From Rosa chinensis (taxonomy: Eukaryota > Streptophyta > Magnoliopsida > Rosales > Rosaceae), in assembly GCF_002994745.2 (NCBI RefSeq), contig NC_037092.1:81946824-82010823 (forward strand): a DNA stretch of 64,000 bases, read 5' to 3'. The notes under the pieces were generated by a model that did no database searches, was not told the DNA's origin, and saw only the letters and a program-made list of their open reading frames with translations. Position 1 is the stretch's first letter. Each line of letters begins with the position of its first letter. This document shows positions 1 through 11,675 of the stretch, piece by piece. The position numbers were made by a program, and so were the translations under genes.

Positions 1-201
1 AGTGAGGAAAGCTTTCCTCCTTGTCAACAAGATAAAACACAAAACACATCAGATGTGCAAACAACATGGCTAAATATAGAAACACTGTCTAAAATGTTAT
101 GTTTCCATGCCACTTCACATTACATGAAGCACGACAAGCAAAACTTGCCAGGACTTCAAGTCTTCGATTGAATTGAGAAAAGGTGAGATAGAGATAATTA
201 C

Positions 202-775
202 CTGGTAAGCAAGATCATAAATCAATTTCGAGTCTTCCCCATATTTGCCCATGAGAGTGTCTCTTAATTCAAAAACTGGAGTATCCAGGGCTGTGGCATC
301 ATGCCTCTTAAAAACATCTTCTATTATCGAAAATGCTTTCTTTCTTATTGTCATTTGTTCTTTTGCAAAGTCACGAGTACCCTACCAAGCAGAATAATAT
401 GTCAACATGTGCTAGTAACTCCATTCATTACAACCCAAAAATCAGTATTAAAGAAAAAAAATCAGCAAAGGCAACTAAACTACTAACAAACTGACAGTAT
501 CCTGTTAGAATCTACAGACAATTATTATAAGTTGTAGCTAGATCAAACTTATTTGAGAATCTACTACCAAATTGATAGGATCTTGCTTTCATAAGAGATA
601 CCTCTGTCGCTCAAAGGATAATGTCATAGTTGCCCAGATATGAATAATAGTCCCTTTCCATACTCCAAACCATCAATGACAAAAAAATAGATTAGAGAAA
701 AAGCATTCAAGATACAAATGAAAGCAAGATTCTAGTAATGCAACTACCTTTGGAAGCTTTGGGAGTCCTCATTTA
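202..775 (-). pseudogene. Histidyl-tRNA synthetase fragment, captured
   Basis: Exon 202-381 encodes 60 residues beginning [10 protein letters not shown] and containing [20 protein letters not shown] and SKLIYDLA. This is the class II motif-1 region of eukaryotic cytosolic histidine-tRNA ligase, which charges tRNA-His. The preceding exon ends at 748 with codons for GLPKLPK, the family's usual lead-in to GTRDF; its start near 775 is uncertain. Acceptor TAG|GG at 381 and donor CAG|GTAATT at 202 are intact. The family residue Asp in DLADQ is Tyr here (DLAYQ). No catalytic core follows. It lies downstream of the V-ATPase C exons on the same strand, so a chimeric transcript is possible. It is a captured fragment, not a working synthetase. 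Confidence 0.85.
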
Positions 776-906
776 GTCCTATATGCTATTATTTGCTCTT
801 TTCATAACAACAACAACAACAGCTTAGCTCCTCACAAGTCACAACAAAGAGGATGACCAGAATGACCCAAACCCGAATGTAAATGAAAATTGGTAAAAAG
901 CATTAC

Positions 907-1674
907 CTTGAGATCATCCTCAATCTTTGCAACTTGAGCATGAATGCTGTCAATAACCTCCTTCAAAGGAGACATTGTGGGGAACTAGGATTCATCCCAG
1001 ACGAACCTAGCATGAGAGAAACTCAAAATTCAGTGGGTAAACAAACACACACAAACATTATGGAAAAGCTAATGATAAGTGATGTAATGAATACCTAGTG
1101 AGGTATGAATCCACTGGAACTCCATCCACGGTAAGAGAGCTACTCTCGACTCCTAAAACCCTCTCTAGCTCCTCGATCTAACGCCTGATCTTATGAGAAA
1201 CACCCTCTACACAGTTGTTGGACTGCAAATTGCGGAATTGCAATGTCAATGAATAGATCGAATAACATTGAAATTGCCAGCAATTACATCTGGAAAATTC
1301 AATTCGCATTCAATAATAATATAATATGTATCACAACAGCAGCATTATAACACACTAAATAACAAAATTGAACATAGAGAGGCTGCAATTGGGAGGATGA
1401 GGAGGAATACCTTTAAGAGATCGTCGCTGAGGGAGAGAAGAGAATCGAGGGTTCCGACGCGGAGATTGGGAATATTGAACTACAAGAATAATGAAACAAG
1501 ATTTAACAAAACAAACAAGAAAGGGGAGGGAATGGTAGTCAGATCTTGGAAACTAGTTACTCTGTAGAGGGGAGTGTCGAAGGAATGCTTGGAGATTTGA
1601 TCCTGGAGGCAGTTCCATAAAGACGACGCCGAGTTTTGGACAGGCAGAGACACCACCCAGTACCTGCTCGCCAT
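907..1674 (-). pseudogene. V-type proton ATPase subunit C fragment (exons 1-4), captured and broken
   Basis: Four exons match the N-terminal part of plant V-ATPase subunit C (DET3 family), which links the V1 and V0 sectors of the vacuolar proton pump. Exon 1 is 1561-1674 and starts with ATG (MASRYWVVSLPVQNSASSLW). Exon 2 is 1411-1479 (FNIPNLRVGTLDSLLSLSDD), exon 3 is 1095-1222, and exon 4 is 907-1006. Splice phases join correctly. Two in-frame stops break it: TAG at 1178-1180, where the family has Gln after HKIRR, and TAG at 985-987 after FVWDES, where Lys is expected. The rest of the roughly 370-residue family protein is missing and is replaced to the left by histidyl-tRNA synthetase exons in the same orientation. 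Sequence to about 2030 may be the captured 5' UTR or promoter. It is a transposon-borne pseudogene. Confidence 0.9.
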
Positions 1675-2387
1675 TCTTTCAATTTCTTTCCTCTCTCTTC
1701 TCCTCTTACTAAACTCCTATCTATCGCTGGCATTTGGTGCTCGAAGTCGCACCCACCAATTGAGGAGGATAGACTCCTTGGAGGGCGGTTGGGGTTCGGA
1801 TCTCGGAGCAAAGACATGGTGGCGTTGGACGAGAAGCACCGGCAGAGGCGATGACGCCGGTGAGGGGACGGAGGCGGCTAATGAAGGAGAGACAGTAGCC
1901 GCGGAAAGAGAGAAGGAGGAGAACTCTAGGGTTTTAAGGAAGAGCGAGAGAGAAAGAGCTGAACCCGGAGAACGAGCTCAGGTCGGAGAACGAGCTCAAG
2001 GCGGCTCAGATCGGAGAATAAGCTCTAGGCGTTGAAGGAGGTGCTGGTGTTAATCATAGTTAAGTGAGAGTTAGGTTTGAAAGTTTCAGACAAAGTGAAA
2101 AAAGTCCAGTGTTGGAGGGAATGAAAGATTAGTCCCCCCGCGTTTCTAAAATTTTTAACTTAGTCCCTCCGCAAATTTTTCAAAATTTTTGAATGAGACT
2201 TTACACATCGGTTAATTTAACGACCGATGTTTATAATCACAATAGAAATCGATATTTCATAAACCGATGTTAGGATGTATTTTTTACATCGCGTGCAATT
2301 CCGACCGATTTAATAGTGGTGATGTCTGATGGCACAATTCTAGTAGTGTACGTTTCAATTTAGATTGTGTTGCAATCCTAGGATTGT

Positions 2388-2886
2388 TGTGTGATTGAAT
2401 ATGTCTTACTTGACTTCTACTTTTATGTTCTTTATTTTTCTGGGATTCATTGTCTCGCTTCAATCCTGAAAATTAAGCTGTTGAGTTTTGAAAAAGTTGT
2501 GGGTTTTACTGGATCAGCCTATTCACCCACCGTTGTTCTTCAACAGTGGAGAAGAACAACATCAGTGTGATCAGACAACTGTCTAGAGAGAGGTCTAGCA
2601 AGAATAGTCGAGGTCAGCGATTGTAAGTCAATTGTACTTGTATCTTTCCATTAAGTGAGTTGATTTTCATTAGGACCTTCAAGAGTTACGGCCTCACAAT
2701 TATTATCTCATTTTGAGGGTTTTACTACACAAACAATTTTTGTGTGATTGAATCTCTCTTACTTGACTTCTACTTAATTATGTGTTCTTTATTTTTTTTA
2801 GATTCCTTGTCTCTCTTCAATCCTGAAAATTAAGCTGTTGAGTTTTGAAAATGTTGTGGGTTTTACCGGGTCATCCTATTCACCCC
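2388..2886 (+). repeat. Diverged direct repeat of about 145 bp, retrotransposon-like debris
   Basis: Copies at 2388-2530 and 2741-2886 share TGTGTGATTGAAT at the start, CAATCCTGAAAATTAAGCTG in the middle, and CCTATTCACCC at the end. The tail resembles the 5' untranslated leader seen just after the LTR in many plant Copia elements. No coding capacity is visible. The sequence from 2887 to 3499 holds only short shadow ORFs. Confidence 0.5.
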
Positions 2887-3499
2887 CGGGGCCCCCTCTC
2901 CAACCCCGTGGGGCTAGGTTTATTTCCATCCGAGTATTTTCAATGTGTCAATACTCGATGCATTAGAGAGCTGGCCATCATCCTCATCGATCATTGTCGA
3001 ATTTCCCTAATCCTCCTCCTAGTTAAGGATCCTTTGCTTGCTAGATTTGAATAGATGGTATGCAGTTTATAATCTTTTAGTGGTGGTTTTGTTGGAAGCT
3101 ATGTATAACTTCCTTCCTCTCTATTATCATGCATGTCAGAATCCCACTCCAATTTATATGCATGATTGAGGAAGAAGAAAGCTAGCTAAATTTTTCTACG
3201 TTTCAATTTTTGTTCATCTGCCTTTTAGTAGTACTACTTTCTTTCCGATAGTATGGGATAATGTTAAATTCATCGTCAATTTAAAAAGATTTGGATCCTT
3301 CCGGCACATTTTTGCTTTGTTTCCAATATACAGTTTCTCTATCGTTCATAAAACTCGAATACGAACATACATTATTACATCGTCGGACAAATATTAGATT
3401 TAGACCCCGAACCTTATATCCCCTGTTAGAAAACCTAATGAACAAGACATTACATAGAAAACCTTGTATGTACAACATATACACTTAAGTATAAGTATT

Positions 3500-4045
3500 T
3501 GTTGGAGTTTGTATTTAAAATAAGTTTAAATACTTATCCTATCTGTTTAGATTTATTTGAAATCAAATTAGGACAGTTGCAACTTGCAAGAAGTTATATA
3601 TTTGAAATGGCAGTTAAAGGGTGATGGCAGTTTCTTGATGGAAGAAACTGTTATTACATTGCTATATATATAACGTTTTGGTCCCTTCTGATACACAATT
3701 TGTTCTCATAAATTAGTCCCATCCTCTTAGTAATACTGGAGGTGGAATCAGGAGAAGACTAAGATGAATGATTCAAGAGCATCATGTAAGATTCCTTCAC
3801 ATATTGTACAGTTTATATACATTGCAGATATCAGGAGAGATATGAAGTTTCAGTCCTATATTAGGATACAACTAGTATATCACTCCTAAATAGTTCATCC
3901 ATATATTAGGATAGATATGTTTCTGCAATCCTAATATGCTTTGCGTTTACTATTGCAATCCTAAATAAAGTTTACGTATATAACATTGTTTACATGTGCT
4001 TTTTCTGAGATAGATTTATATCATTAGATTAGTGTAGTTCTAACA
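3500..4045 (-). repeat. Possible LTR remnant
   Basis: The block starts TGTTGGAG and ends TTCTAACA, giving TG..CA-type ends. Read on the minus strand, a purine-rich AGCAGGGGA tract sits immediately before the TGTTAGAA end, as a polypurine tract would. No partner LTR or clear target duplication was found, so this is tentative. Confidence 0.3.
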
Positions 4046-5805
4046 TCCCCTGCTTAGGGATGCAGATGCTATCATAGATAGAGATACTAGTTATAAATAA
4101 CCCCATTATATTGGCCTATAACTTACAAATTGACCAAATAACTAGTAGATTGGGGACGAAGGTTTGGAGCTTTTAATCCCAGCCAGCACCCTCTACAACT
4201 AAAATTCTAACGTCATGGTACGACACTCCATCCTAAAAGCAGAAGCTGTAATGGAATGAGCCGATATTGAAAAGAACCTGGCATTCATGAACGCCTCTCG
4301 AATTATATTTTAAGGTTCATTCGGATCCTGTACCATGCACCCTCTTTTTGCAGATGCCGACGACCTTTCAACCTTGTTCATCAAACAATGGGCGGAGATC
4401 TTTACTCCTTTGCCTCATTTGTTCGCACACCTCTGCCATATATATCAAGTCTTGGATCAAATGGATTTAAGTGGCGTCTCTCTTTTGCTCTGCTTGTAGA
4501 AGCTAATAACTTTTTGCTTCTGCCTTATCTTTGCGTGTTCTTATGGAATTTAGCTATATTTATGTAAACCTGTAGTGCACCAAAACCACGAAATTAGTAG
4601 ATTCAGCTACCACGAATGATTTACAGCTTTAGTACGGGAATAACGTTTTGGTTCACTCGTTGGCGCGCTCTTTAGTATTAACTGTAGATGGTTCTAGAGC
4701 CTAGTGGCTCTTAGACCATTTTTTTTTTCTTCATTTTTGTAAAAGAGCCTAGTGGCTCTTAGACCATTCTTGAACAAGCAAACAAAGGGCCAGTTTTGAA
4801 TTATTGTATCACTTTTAAATTTTTTATTTATTTTTTCATGAAAAAAGTTTTGAAACTTTTGTTAAAAATATTTGAACATAAAGAAGTAAAGAAATTTATT
4901 TATATAAAAAAAAAGAGTAAAGAAATTATTGCTATAACACAAAGACCAAAAAAAATAAAAAGTTAGTTGAGAAAATTATGTCCTGAATCATGATTGATGC
5001 GAAACAAGAACAAATAACTCATCTTTTTTTTTTTTAGAATGAAAAAAACTTTTTATTCCAAAATAACACGATTACATAAAACGGGAATGACCGATGGTGG
5101 ACATAAGTTCCCCACTCTCCTCCCTAAGAACAACCTCATTTACGGGTCCGTCATCCACAATGACATCCATGAGCCAAACAGGCCCAACTCCTAACCAAAC
5201 TGATCCGTAAATGAGGTCCTCAACTCGGGCTATAGCATAAGACCACTTCCGAGAGTCACGATAAATCCCTACGGCTAACATTACGAACAGCCACTTCCCC
5301 TTCATCAACACCGTGTCCCAAATCAACCAGACCACGTGCAAGAGCAAGTCACTACTACATTGACAACAAGAAAACACCGAGAGTAAATCTTTAGCTATAA
5401 CTATACCTAGGTAATCCTTCAATTTCAATTCATTCGATATTATATTTATTTTTCATTAACCAATCATAAATGATAAATTATTTAAAATAGCTAAAAATGT
5501 TTGAGCGAGTTTTGAAAATTGGTCGCTAAAATAGCTTTTATTTTTCATTCATCTCTACTATTATAAATGGAGGCTCTCTTTTGGTGCCAAGGAGCTTCAT
5601 CAAATTTTAAAATTTCCATAATATCCTTACATAACATAATTATGAAATTAAGCCAATAAAATATGAATAGACAAAAGTGTAAAATTGAAGAGTAACCAAA
5701 CCACAACTATTCTATGTCGAAAAAAAAAAAAATAACCACTATTCTTTAGTCAACCCATTTTTCATTAACCTCATAATATCAACCGCAAAAAACGCAGACA
5801 CATTG
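4046..5805. other. AT-rich intergenic DNA; one Helitron-like 5' end
   Basis: No gene is supported. A 118-codon minus-strand ORF at 5072-5428 has no recognisable domain; sequence around 5160-5230 resembles 48970-49040 and is probably a dispersed repeat. At 5552 the sequence TCTCTACTATTATAAATGG, preceded by A, looks like the 5' terminus of a non-autonomous plant Helitron. A matching CTAG-type end could be at about 6227-6230 but lacks a convincing hairpin. Confidence 0.35.
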
Positions 5806-6217
5806 GGACAATTCTTAGGTTCGCCCCTTGGGTGAATGAGCATATTCACCCTCACTTGCGATTAACGTATAATAACCTTATAATTTTCTAATCTAACCAT
5901 TTATGTCGTATAACGTAATATAAAGATTAGTTCTGTAAAAAATCAATCAAATTGAAGACTTTTTAGTTATTCATTTCTATGAAATACATGGACGGTTCAC
6001 CATAATAGTAGTAAGTGTTGTTAGAACCATCAATTTGTTTGATTCAATTAGATAATTAAAAGATTTCCGATTAAATTGATTTTTTTACAAAAAATGATCT
6101 TTAAAGGCTAATCTAAGATTTGGACTGTTAGATTATAAATTTATTAAATAAAAATATTTTAATCGACAATAAGGAAAATATGCTCATTCACCTTACGGGT
6201 GAACCTAAGAATTGTCC
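5806..6217. mobile_element. Non-autonomous MULE/MITE, 412 bp, 9-bp target duplication
   Basis: Inverted ends GGACAATTCTTAGGTTC and GAACCTAAGAATTGTCC are perfect over 17 bp and continue imperfectly to the ATATGCTCATTCACC region. Direct repeats GACACATTG flank it at 5797-5805 and 6218-6226. A 9-bp duplication is the Mutator-superfamily signature. There is no coding sequence. Confidence 0.88.
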
Positions 6218-6269
6218 GACACATTGCTAGTATTAATTAAGTCAATAATACTTGTAATAAATTTTCAAA

Positions 6270-7194
6270 GGGTCTTTCTAAATGTACCCAGCAAATTTTT
6301 ATATAGACCCAGCAAATTTAATTGTTTATAAATATTTTTAATTAAACCACCTAATTTCCCAAACTGTCCTTATCTTGTACCCAACAAAGGACGAGTGCTA
6401 AGCCCATTGTCTCCCATTCAAACTTTTACAAGAGAATCAATCAAGGGAATTATAGGCACAACTTTACTTAGATGAGTTCGGCTTCACTGCTACCTCAGAA
6501 TTTTCCATCGGAGAGACGAGGCTTTGGCCGTGGTTGGTGAGAGAGATGGAGGACAAAAATTAAATTGCTGGCGCTTGGTTTCGGGTTCTGGGATTTTGGG
6601 TGTGTTCGATTAGTACCAAAATGGGTTTCTTAGACCAAAGAATGGCTTGTTCTGGGTTTGGGTGTTATGGTGTATACAGGTGCCAAATGGGTTTCGGTGT
6701 GCTCTGGGGGGATTTTGCTATTGGAATCTTTTGGGTCATTTTGCTTGCTGTTTCAGTTCTAAATGTTACTCCTCTTTGATCAAAGGGTGATATTTTGGAA
6801 GACCTGGAAAATGAGCCGAAGAAGGATATGTTCATGTTATTTGTCGATCCAGAAGATGCACCGAATGAACCTGGATAAGTTGCAGCTCAACTTTGTTTTA
6901 CTTTGTGTGCCAAGTACATTTTGTTAGTTGCTAAACATAAAGAACATTTTCTTAAGCATGCTCCCATGTTCGTATAGGTATGTAGATATCGGGATCGTTT
7001 TAGGAATTCCAGAAACTGCCGAAGAAGATTGGTATGAAGCTGGGAAGTTTTCATCGCCTCGTTGGCTTGTTTCTTTAGCTGGGTACAAGAAAAGGTTAAT
7101 ATGAGAAGTTAGGTGGTTTAATTAGAAATATTTATAAACAAATAAATTTTGCTGGGTCTATATAGAAATTTGCAAGGTACATTTAGAAAGACTC
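6270..7194. mobile_element. Pack-MULE, 925 bp, carrying an argininosuccinate synthase fragment
   Basis: Terminal inverted repeats of about 85 bp begin GGGTCTTTCTAAATGTACC at the left and end with its near-complement at 7194. ATTTTCAAA is duplicated on both sides (6261-6269 and 7195-7203). The 9-bp duplication and long inverted repeats indicate a Mutator-like element. The interior has exon-like sequence matching a host enzyme, which makes it a Pack-MULE. Its right end lies about 240 bp before the EMC8/9 start codon, so it may supply part of that gene's upstream region. Confidence 0.88.
6786..7011 (+). pseudogene. Argininosuccinate synthase fragment inside the Pack-MULE
   Basis: Two exon-like blocks match plant argininosuccinate synthase, the plastid enzyme that joins citrulline and aspartate in arginine synthesis. 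Block 6786 to about 6876 reads GDILEDLENEPKKDMFM then VDPEDAPNEP. Block 6979-7011, after a TAG acceptor, reads YVDIGIVLGIP. The donor after the first block is damaged (GATAAG in place of GT). Reading continues openly past 7011 for about 30 codons without matching the enzyme. Identification is by recalled family sequence. Confidence 0.72.
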
Positions 7195-7436
7195 ATTTTC
7201 AAAAACCTACTATTTGCCCTTCCCCTATTTATTAGAGTATTAGACTCTAATAATACAAAATATAATTTACAAAGGATGAAACGGTAACTTACACAAGAAA
7301 AAAAAAAAAAAAAACCTATAATTCGTGGAACACAATGCCTAGATCCCCAAACTCACAACAAACACTGAAATACTGGACTCTGCTCTCTTCTCTTCTCTCT
7401 CTCTCTGCAATTGAATTCAACTCGGGCGAGTGAGTC

Positions 7437-10400
7437 ATGGGCGGCGAGTTGCGCTACGAGATCGCGCAGAACGCGTACATAAAGCTTGTGCTACACGCGC
7501 TCAAGCACAAGACCTCCGCCGTCAACGGCATCCTCGTCGGCCGCGTCTCCCCCAAAAACGACGTCGTCGAGATCACCGACTCCGTCCCTCTATTCCACTC
7601 CCAGCTTGGCCTCCTCCCCCAGCTCGAGATCTCCCTCATCCTCGTAAGTCTCACGATTTCAAATTCACACTTTTGCTTCGAATTGAATTGTGCGTCTTGA
7701 TTTTTGATTCATGGTTTGATGATTGGTTTCAGATTGAGGAGCATTTTGTTACTAAAGGACTGAGCATTGTGGGATATTTTCACGCAAACGAGAGGTTTGA
7801 TGATCATGAGCTTGGAAGCCTCGCCAAGAATGTTGGTGATCACATTTATCGTTACCTTCCTCAAGCTGCAGTGCTCTTGGTGTGTGATTTTTGTCTATTT
7901 ATGAAGTTCCGGTTTTTCGTTTCGAGAGATTGGAGTTTTATTTTGTGTCTCTGCGTGTATGTATTTTCAGTTAGATAACAAGAAGCTTGGAGCTTTGTCA
8001 AAGACCAAGGACCGGAGCCCCGTGGTCCAGGTTGGTATCTTAGTGTGTATCATTTGCTTTTGTCTTAGTGCATGATATGCTGGGTGTTTGATTCTATTTT
8101 GTTTTCGTGTATGAACTGGGTGTAGTATGATGTTTAGTTAAAAATGTAGAGGATTCATGTGTGGTAAGCATTTCTAGGCTTTCTAGTGACTGTGAATGAT
8201 TGAAGTTGATTGCTGGGATGAAGAAGATAATTGAATTATGTGTTTGTAGTCACATGAAACGTTTTAGATATCTTTTCTAGCATTTTGATAAAGTCCTCAG
8301 AGAGCTCAAGTTTGTCTATGAAGTGGATCCATAGACTTTCAGGTCAATCCAACGATAGGGGTACATGAGGTTACCTTTTGTCGTAAAAGCATACCTAGCT
8401 TTGCTCTTTATCTGAGCTAATGAATTCATATCAATCAGACAAAGCTATATTAGTGATACTGCTCTTCAATTGAGGAATCGTGTGGGTGGGAGGGGACTGA
8501 ATCATTCATTCATTCATCAGATATGTCTTCTTCCGTGATTCATTTCGTATCAACTCTAATTAGTTATCAAAAAGCCTACTTTACAAAGGAAACGTCGTTT
8601 CCCCGTAACTGGCCGCATCGCTGTCACCTTCCCTTCTGCCCATCTGCACATTATAGTTTTCATTTTATTAGTTATAGTTAAGATGTCATTTGAAGAACAT
8701 ACCTTTTTGTTTTCTTGCTTTATCAGCTGTTGCTGAGATAGGCAATAGAAACAACCACCCAGTTCATAATTTTCCAATTTCTGATCTACACTCTATGTTA
8801 TGTGGGCAACTCATATTTTTTCTGTAGATTTCTCTATAATATGTAAGATATATCAGAACTTTTCATAACAATTCTGTTCACTGCATCTTTTTTTTTTTTG
8901 GGTGAATTCTTTCTTGAAGTAGATGGGGCTATGCCATCAGTCGGCAGCTCCATTAAATCCCATGTGAAGCATGTTAAACCAAGCATATGCTTCTTTTACT
9001 ATTTAAGTATTGTTGGAGAAGAATCAGTGGAGCAGATTACAGTAGTTCTTACTCATTTTAAAAGCATAAGCTTTTTGTTTTGCTCCTTTTTAGTATAAAA
9101 TTCCCTTTTGGTTTCCCATTTGGGTTTGACAATGTAGGTTATATATGCCCAACCACTGAATTACCACTTTTTCTTTAGATGTAGTTACTTTCAAAGTTTA
9201 CTTCTGTTTATTGTCATAAGAATTGTACAGACCAAAAAACAAAAATTGTCATAAGAATTGAATGGTTCAGACACCTATAGGTTCTATCTGCAATATTCAT
9301 GGACCTTGCTTTATTCTATGCAACACAGCAGCAATTACAAGTTTCTTTATAGTAATGGTTTTAGTGTTGTGGTTGTGGTATTATACTCTTAGGAGTTTGC
9401 ACCATAAAATATGCTGACTGTCTTGAGAAAAGGGTAATAATATCTGTTTTCTTGGGTAATGAATGGAATATTGAAAATACAAAATGATTGAAATATTTGA
9501 ATTACATATAAGTGTCTATTGTTATTGTTCTTACTTCTCGGCAGTAGGTTATTTTGGGCAATGAGAGAGAGAGAGAGCTGTACTCTACTTTTGGTTATCA
9601 TGACTTTTTGTAGTGGGGGCATTTTTTGAAGCAACACTAGGAAGCTACTGCCTCCTTAAGTGTGACATACCCTTGAATGAATTTGGTGTCATGAACACCA
9701 AACAAAGCCCTTTAAGGCAGGGTACTATATTCTGTTAGAGGCTGAGTGCTATTTAATCACCTTTAGAAATAAGGAGTTCAAAATCATATCAAGACAAAAG
9801 TAGTCAGATACCAGTACGCTAGCAGCTGAAAGTTTGTCAACAAGGAAACAGTAATCAGTAAACAATTCATCTCTTGGTCACAACAGGAGTGTTTCATTCC
9901 CCACTTTACAGCACATGATCAGAGGCTGTAATCTTATTATTAGTCTGATAACTTGATTTTTCACTTGAAGATTTTGGGACTGGAATGCATGTCTAATATA
10001 GTTTTAAAGCATTATTATTATTATTATTATTATTTTTATAATCTCTGCTCTTTGTATGCTTTAGGTGTTAGCTTGATATACATTGTTGGTTAATTCTTCA
10101 ATAGTTTAAGCTTCTGAGACACTTGGGTATCTTACAATTATTTGATGGAAATCTATTTCTGATTTTGGAGAAGAGAGTAGGATACAATTAGATTCATCTT
10201 GCAGGTTACTTGATTGAAACCTTAGTGTTGTTACATCGAACAATCTAACACTGAAATCTCGGTGGTAAACTAGGACAGAACTTGAATACTGATTGTAACT
10301 ATAGCAAGAGATATGATCCAGATCATCTTTTCTTTGTATATGAATTTCCTTTAACTATTCAGATTACCAGTTTTTTTTTTTTTGGTTATGAAAAATGAGC

Positions 10401-11224
10401 ACTGTTAATGATATCATTGAATCAACAAAGTATTCTATGTTATTCACATGCCAACTAATAAAATCATCCATGTTCGACCATCCAGTTCAAACCTCTTATC
10501 CTAAACTCTGAGTCTCTCTTTCGCTTTGTTCGGTTTGATGACTAGTTTAGTATTCTGATCTTGGAAAATCAAACGAATAAAAACTAACAAACCAGTTTAT
10601 TTAAGTTAAGAAAATAAAAAGACAGTATATGTCACTTGAGTGAAGAGCCATTGGTACATAAAATGACAACGATTGGTATTTTAGATGATCTTTCTTCTGT
10701 GGTGTGATTCACATGTTTCTTTATTGTTAGTCCTTCACATAGTTACGTGTCCAGATTATGCATATCGAAGCCATCTTTACCTACTCTCATCCTTCTCCTA
10801 TATTAGCTTTGTTTTCTGTTCCTTTGTTTTACATGGTTTTGTTAATTTTGGTAATTATTTGTCATGGGAATTCTCCCTCGTAATTACTTTCAGCTTTTAT
10901 GTTTCTAATCTTCTTTATTTTATGAAAAAATCAGCTTTACACAAAAGATGCATCGAGGATTTGGAAGCTAGTTGGATCAGATGGAAATCAGTTAACGATC
11001 AAGGAGCCCTCAGCAAATGTTGTTCTACTGGATCACATCTCAACTGAAAAATGGCAGGATGTTGTAGATTTTGATGATCACCTTGATGACATTAGCAAGT
11101 GAGTGCAATACAACAGCGTATCTCTTATCCTCAAGAATTTTCTTTCACGTTTAGGGATCAAAATTAATGCTGATTGAAAAATTGATGCAACAGGGATTGG
11201 CTGAACCCAGAGCTCTTCAAGTAA
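7437..11224 (+). CDS. EMC8/9: ER membrane protein complex subunit 8/9 (UPF0172 family), 5 exons
   Basis: This subunit belongs to the ER membrane protein complex, which inserts and stabilises multipass and tail-anchored membrane proteins; subunit 8/9 is a soluble cytosolic component with an MPN/JAB-like fold that lacks metalloprotease residues. Exons are 7437-7643, 7733-7879, 7971-8030, 10935-11098 and 11194-11224, all with GT..AG introns. Joined length is 609 nt, giving 202 residues. It begins MGGELRYEIAQNAYIKLVLH, has the conserved HKTSAVNGILVG and SIVGYFHANERF segments, and ends KDWLNPELFK. The start is the first ATG after the CT-rich 5' leader at 7380-7405. Length is close to the Arabidopsis homologue. 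Intron 3 (8031-10934, 2.9 kb) is unusually long; ORFs inside it are not coding. The stop is 452 bp before the PPR gene on the same strand. Confidence 0.96.
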
Positions 11225-11675
11225 ACTAGGCATTAATAGCTTCATCCTGGGCATCAGAGGACAAGGCACGACTGGTCAAAGAAATCAGCTAGACCGACCT
11301 GAAGCTCATTGGTTTCTTGTTTTCTGAGAATTTTTCGAGATGTAAAAAACTGGATAACCGAACAAAATGTCTCTGAACTCGAATGGTATATTTGTGCCTC
11401 AAGAGCATTTCAATTGTAGCCTATGGTTGTAGAACTGAACAAAATGTCAAAAAATGTGACAAAACTTAGTAGCTGGTGAAAGGTTTTGAGTTTAATTCCT
11501 TGGTGTTATGTTAGCAGAATACATGTTAATGCTGTGTGTCCGACGGTGTTCCAATACTCTAATACGCCGTCGTTTTAGACATAGTTTTACAATGCCCAGT
11601 CCTTAAAAGGCTAGAAGGCTAAAAGCCATAAGGCCGAAGCTTCAGAATTCAAATTACCGTTGGTCTCAAGTTGAA

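Larger units (their letters stand above)
1..2348. mobile_element. CACTA (CMC/EnSpm-like) transposon, right-hand part with captured gene fragments
   Basis: The right end at 2338-2348 reads TTCTAGTAGTG, the inverse of a CACTACTAGAA terminus typical of plant CACTA elements. Just inside, 2200-2300 holds repeated subterminal motifs of the type CATCGGTT / AACCGATGT in both orientations, as expected for transposase-binding repeats of this superfamily. The left end lies outside the window, so length and transposase content are unknown. The interior carries minus-strand exons of two unrelated host genes (V-ATPase subunit C, histidyl-tRNA synthetase). Superfamily assignment rests on the terminus and subterminal repeats only; the 3-bp target duplication cannot be checked without the other end. 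Confidence 0.72.

Noticed and set aside
5072..5428. 118-codon minus-strand ORF
   Set aside because: No domain, no flanking gene signals, and similarity of part of it to another intergenic spot suggests a dispersed repeat.
10685..11047. 120-codon plus-strand ORF
   Set aside because: It lies in intron 3 and across exon 4 of EMC8/9 in the wrong frame.
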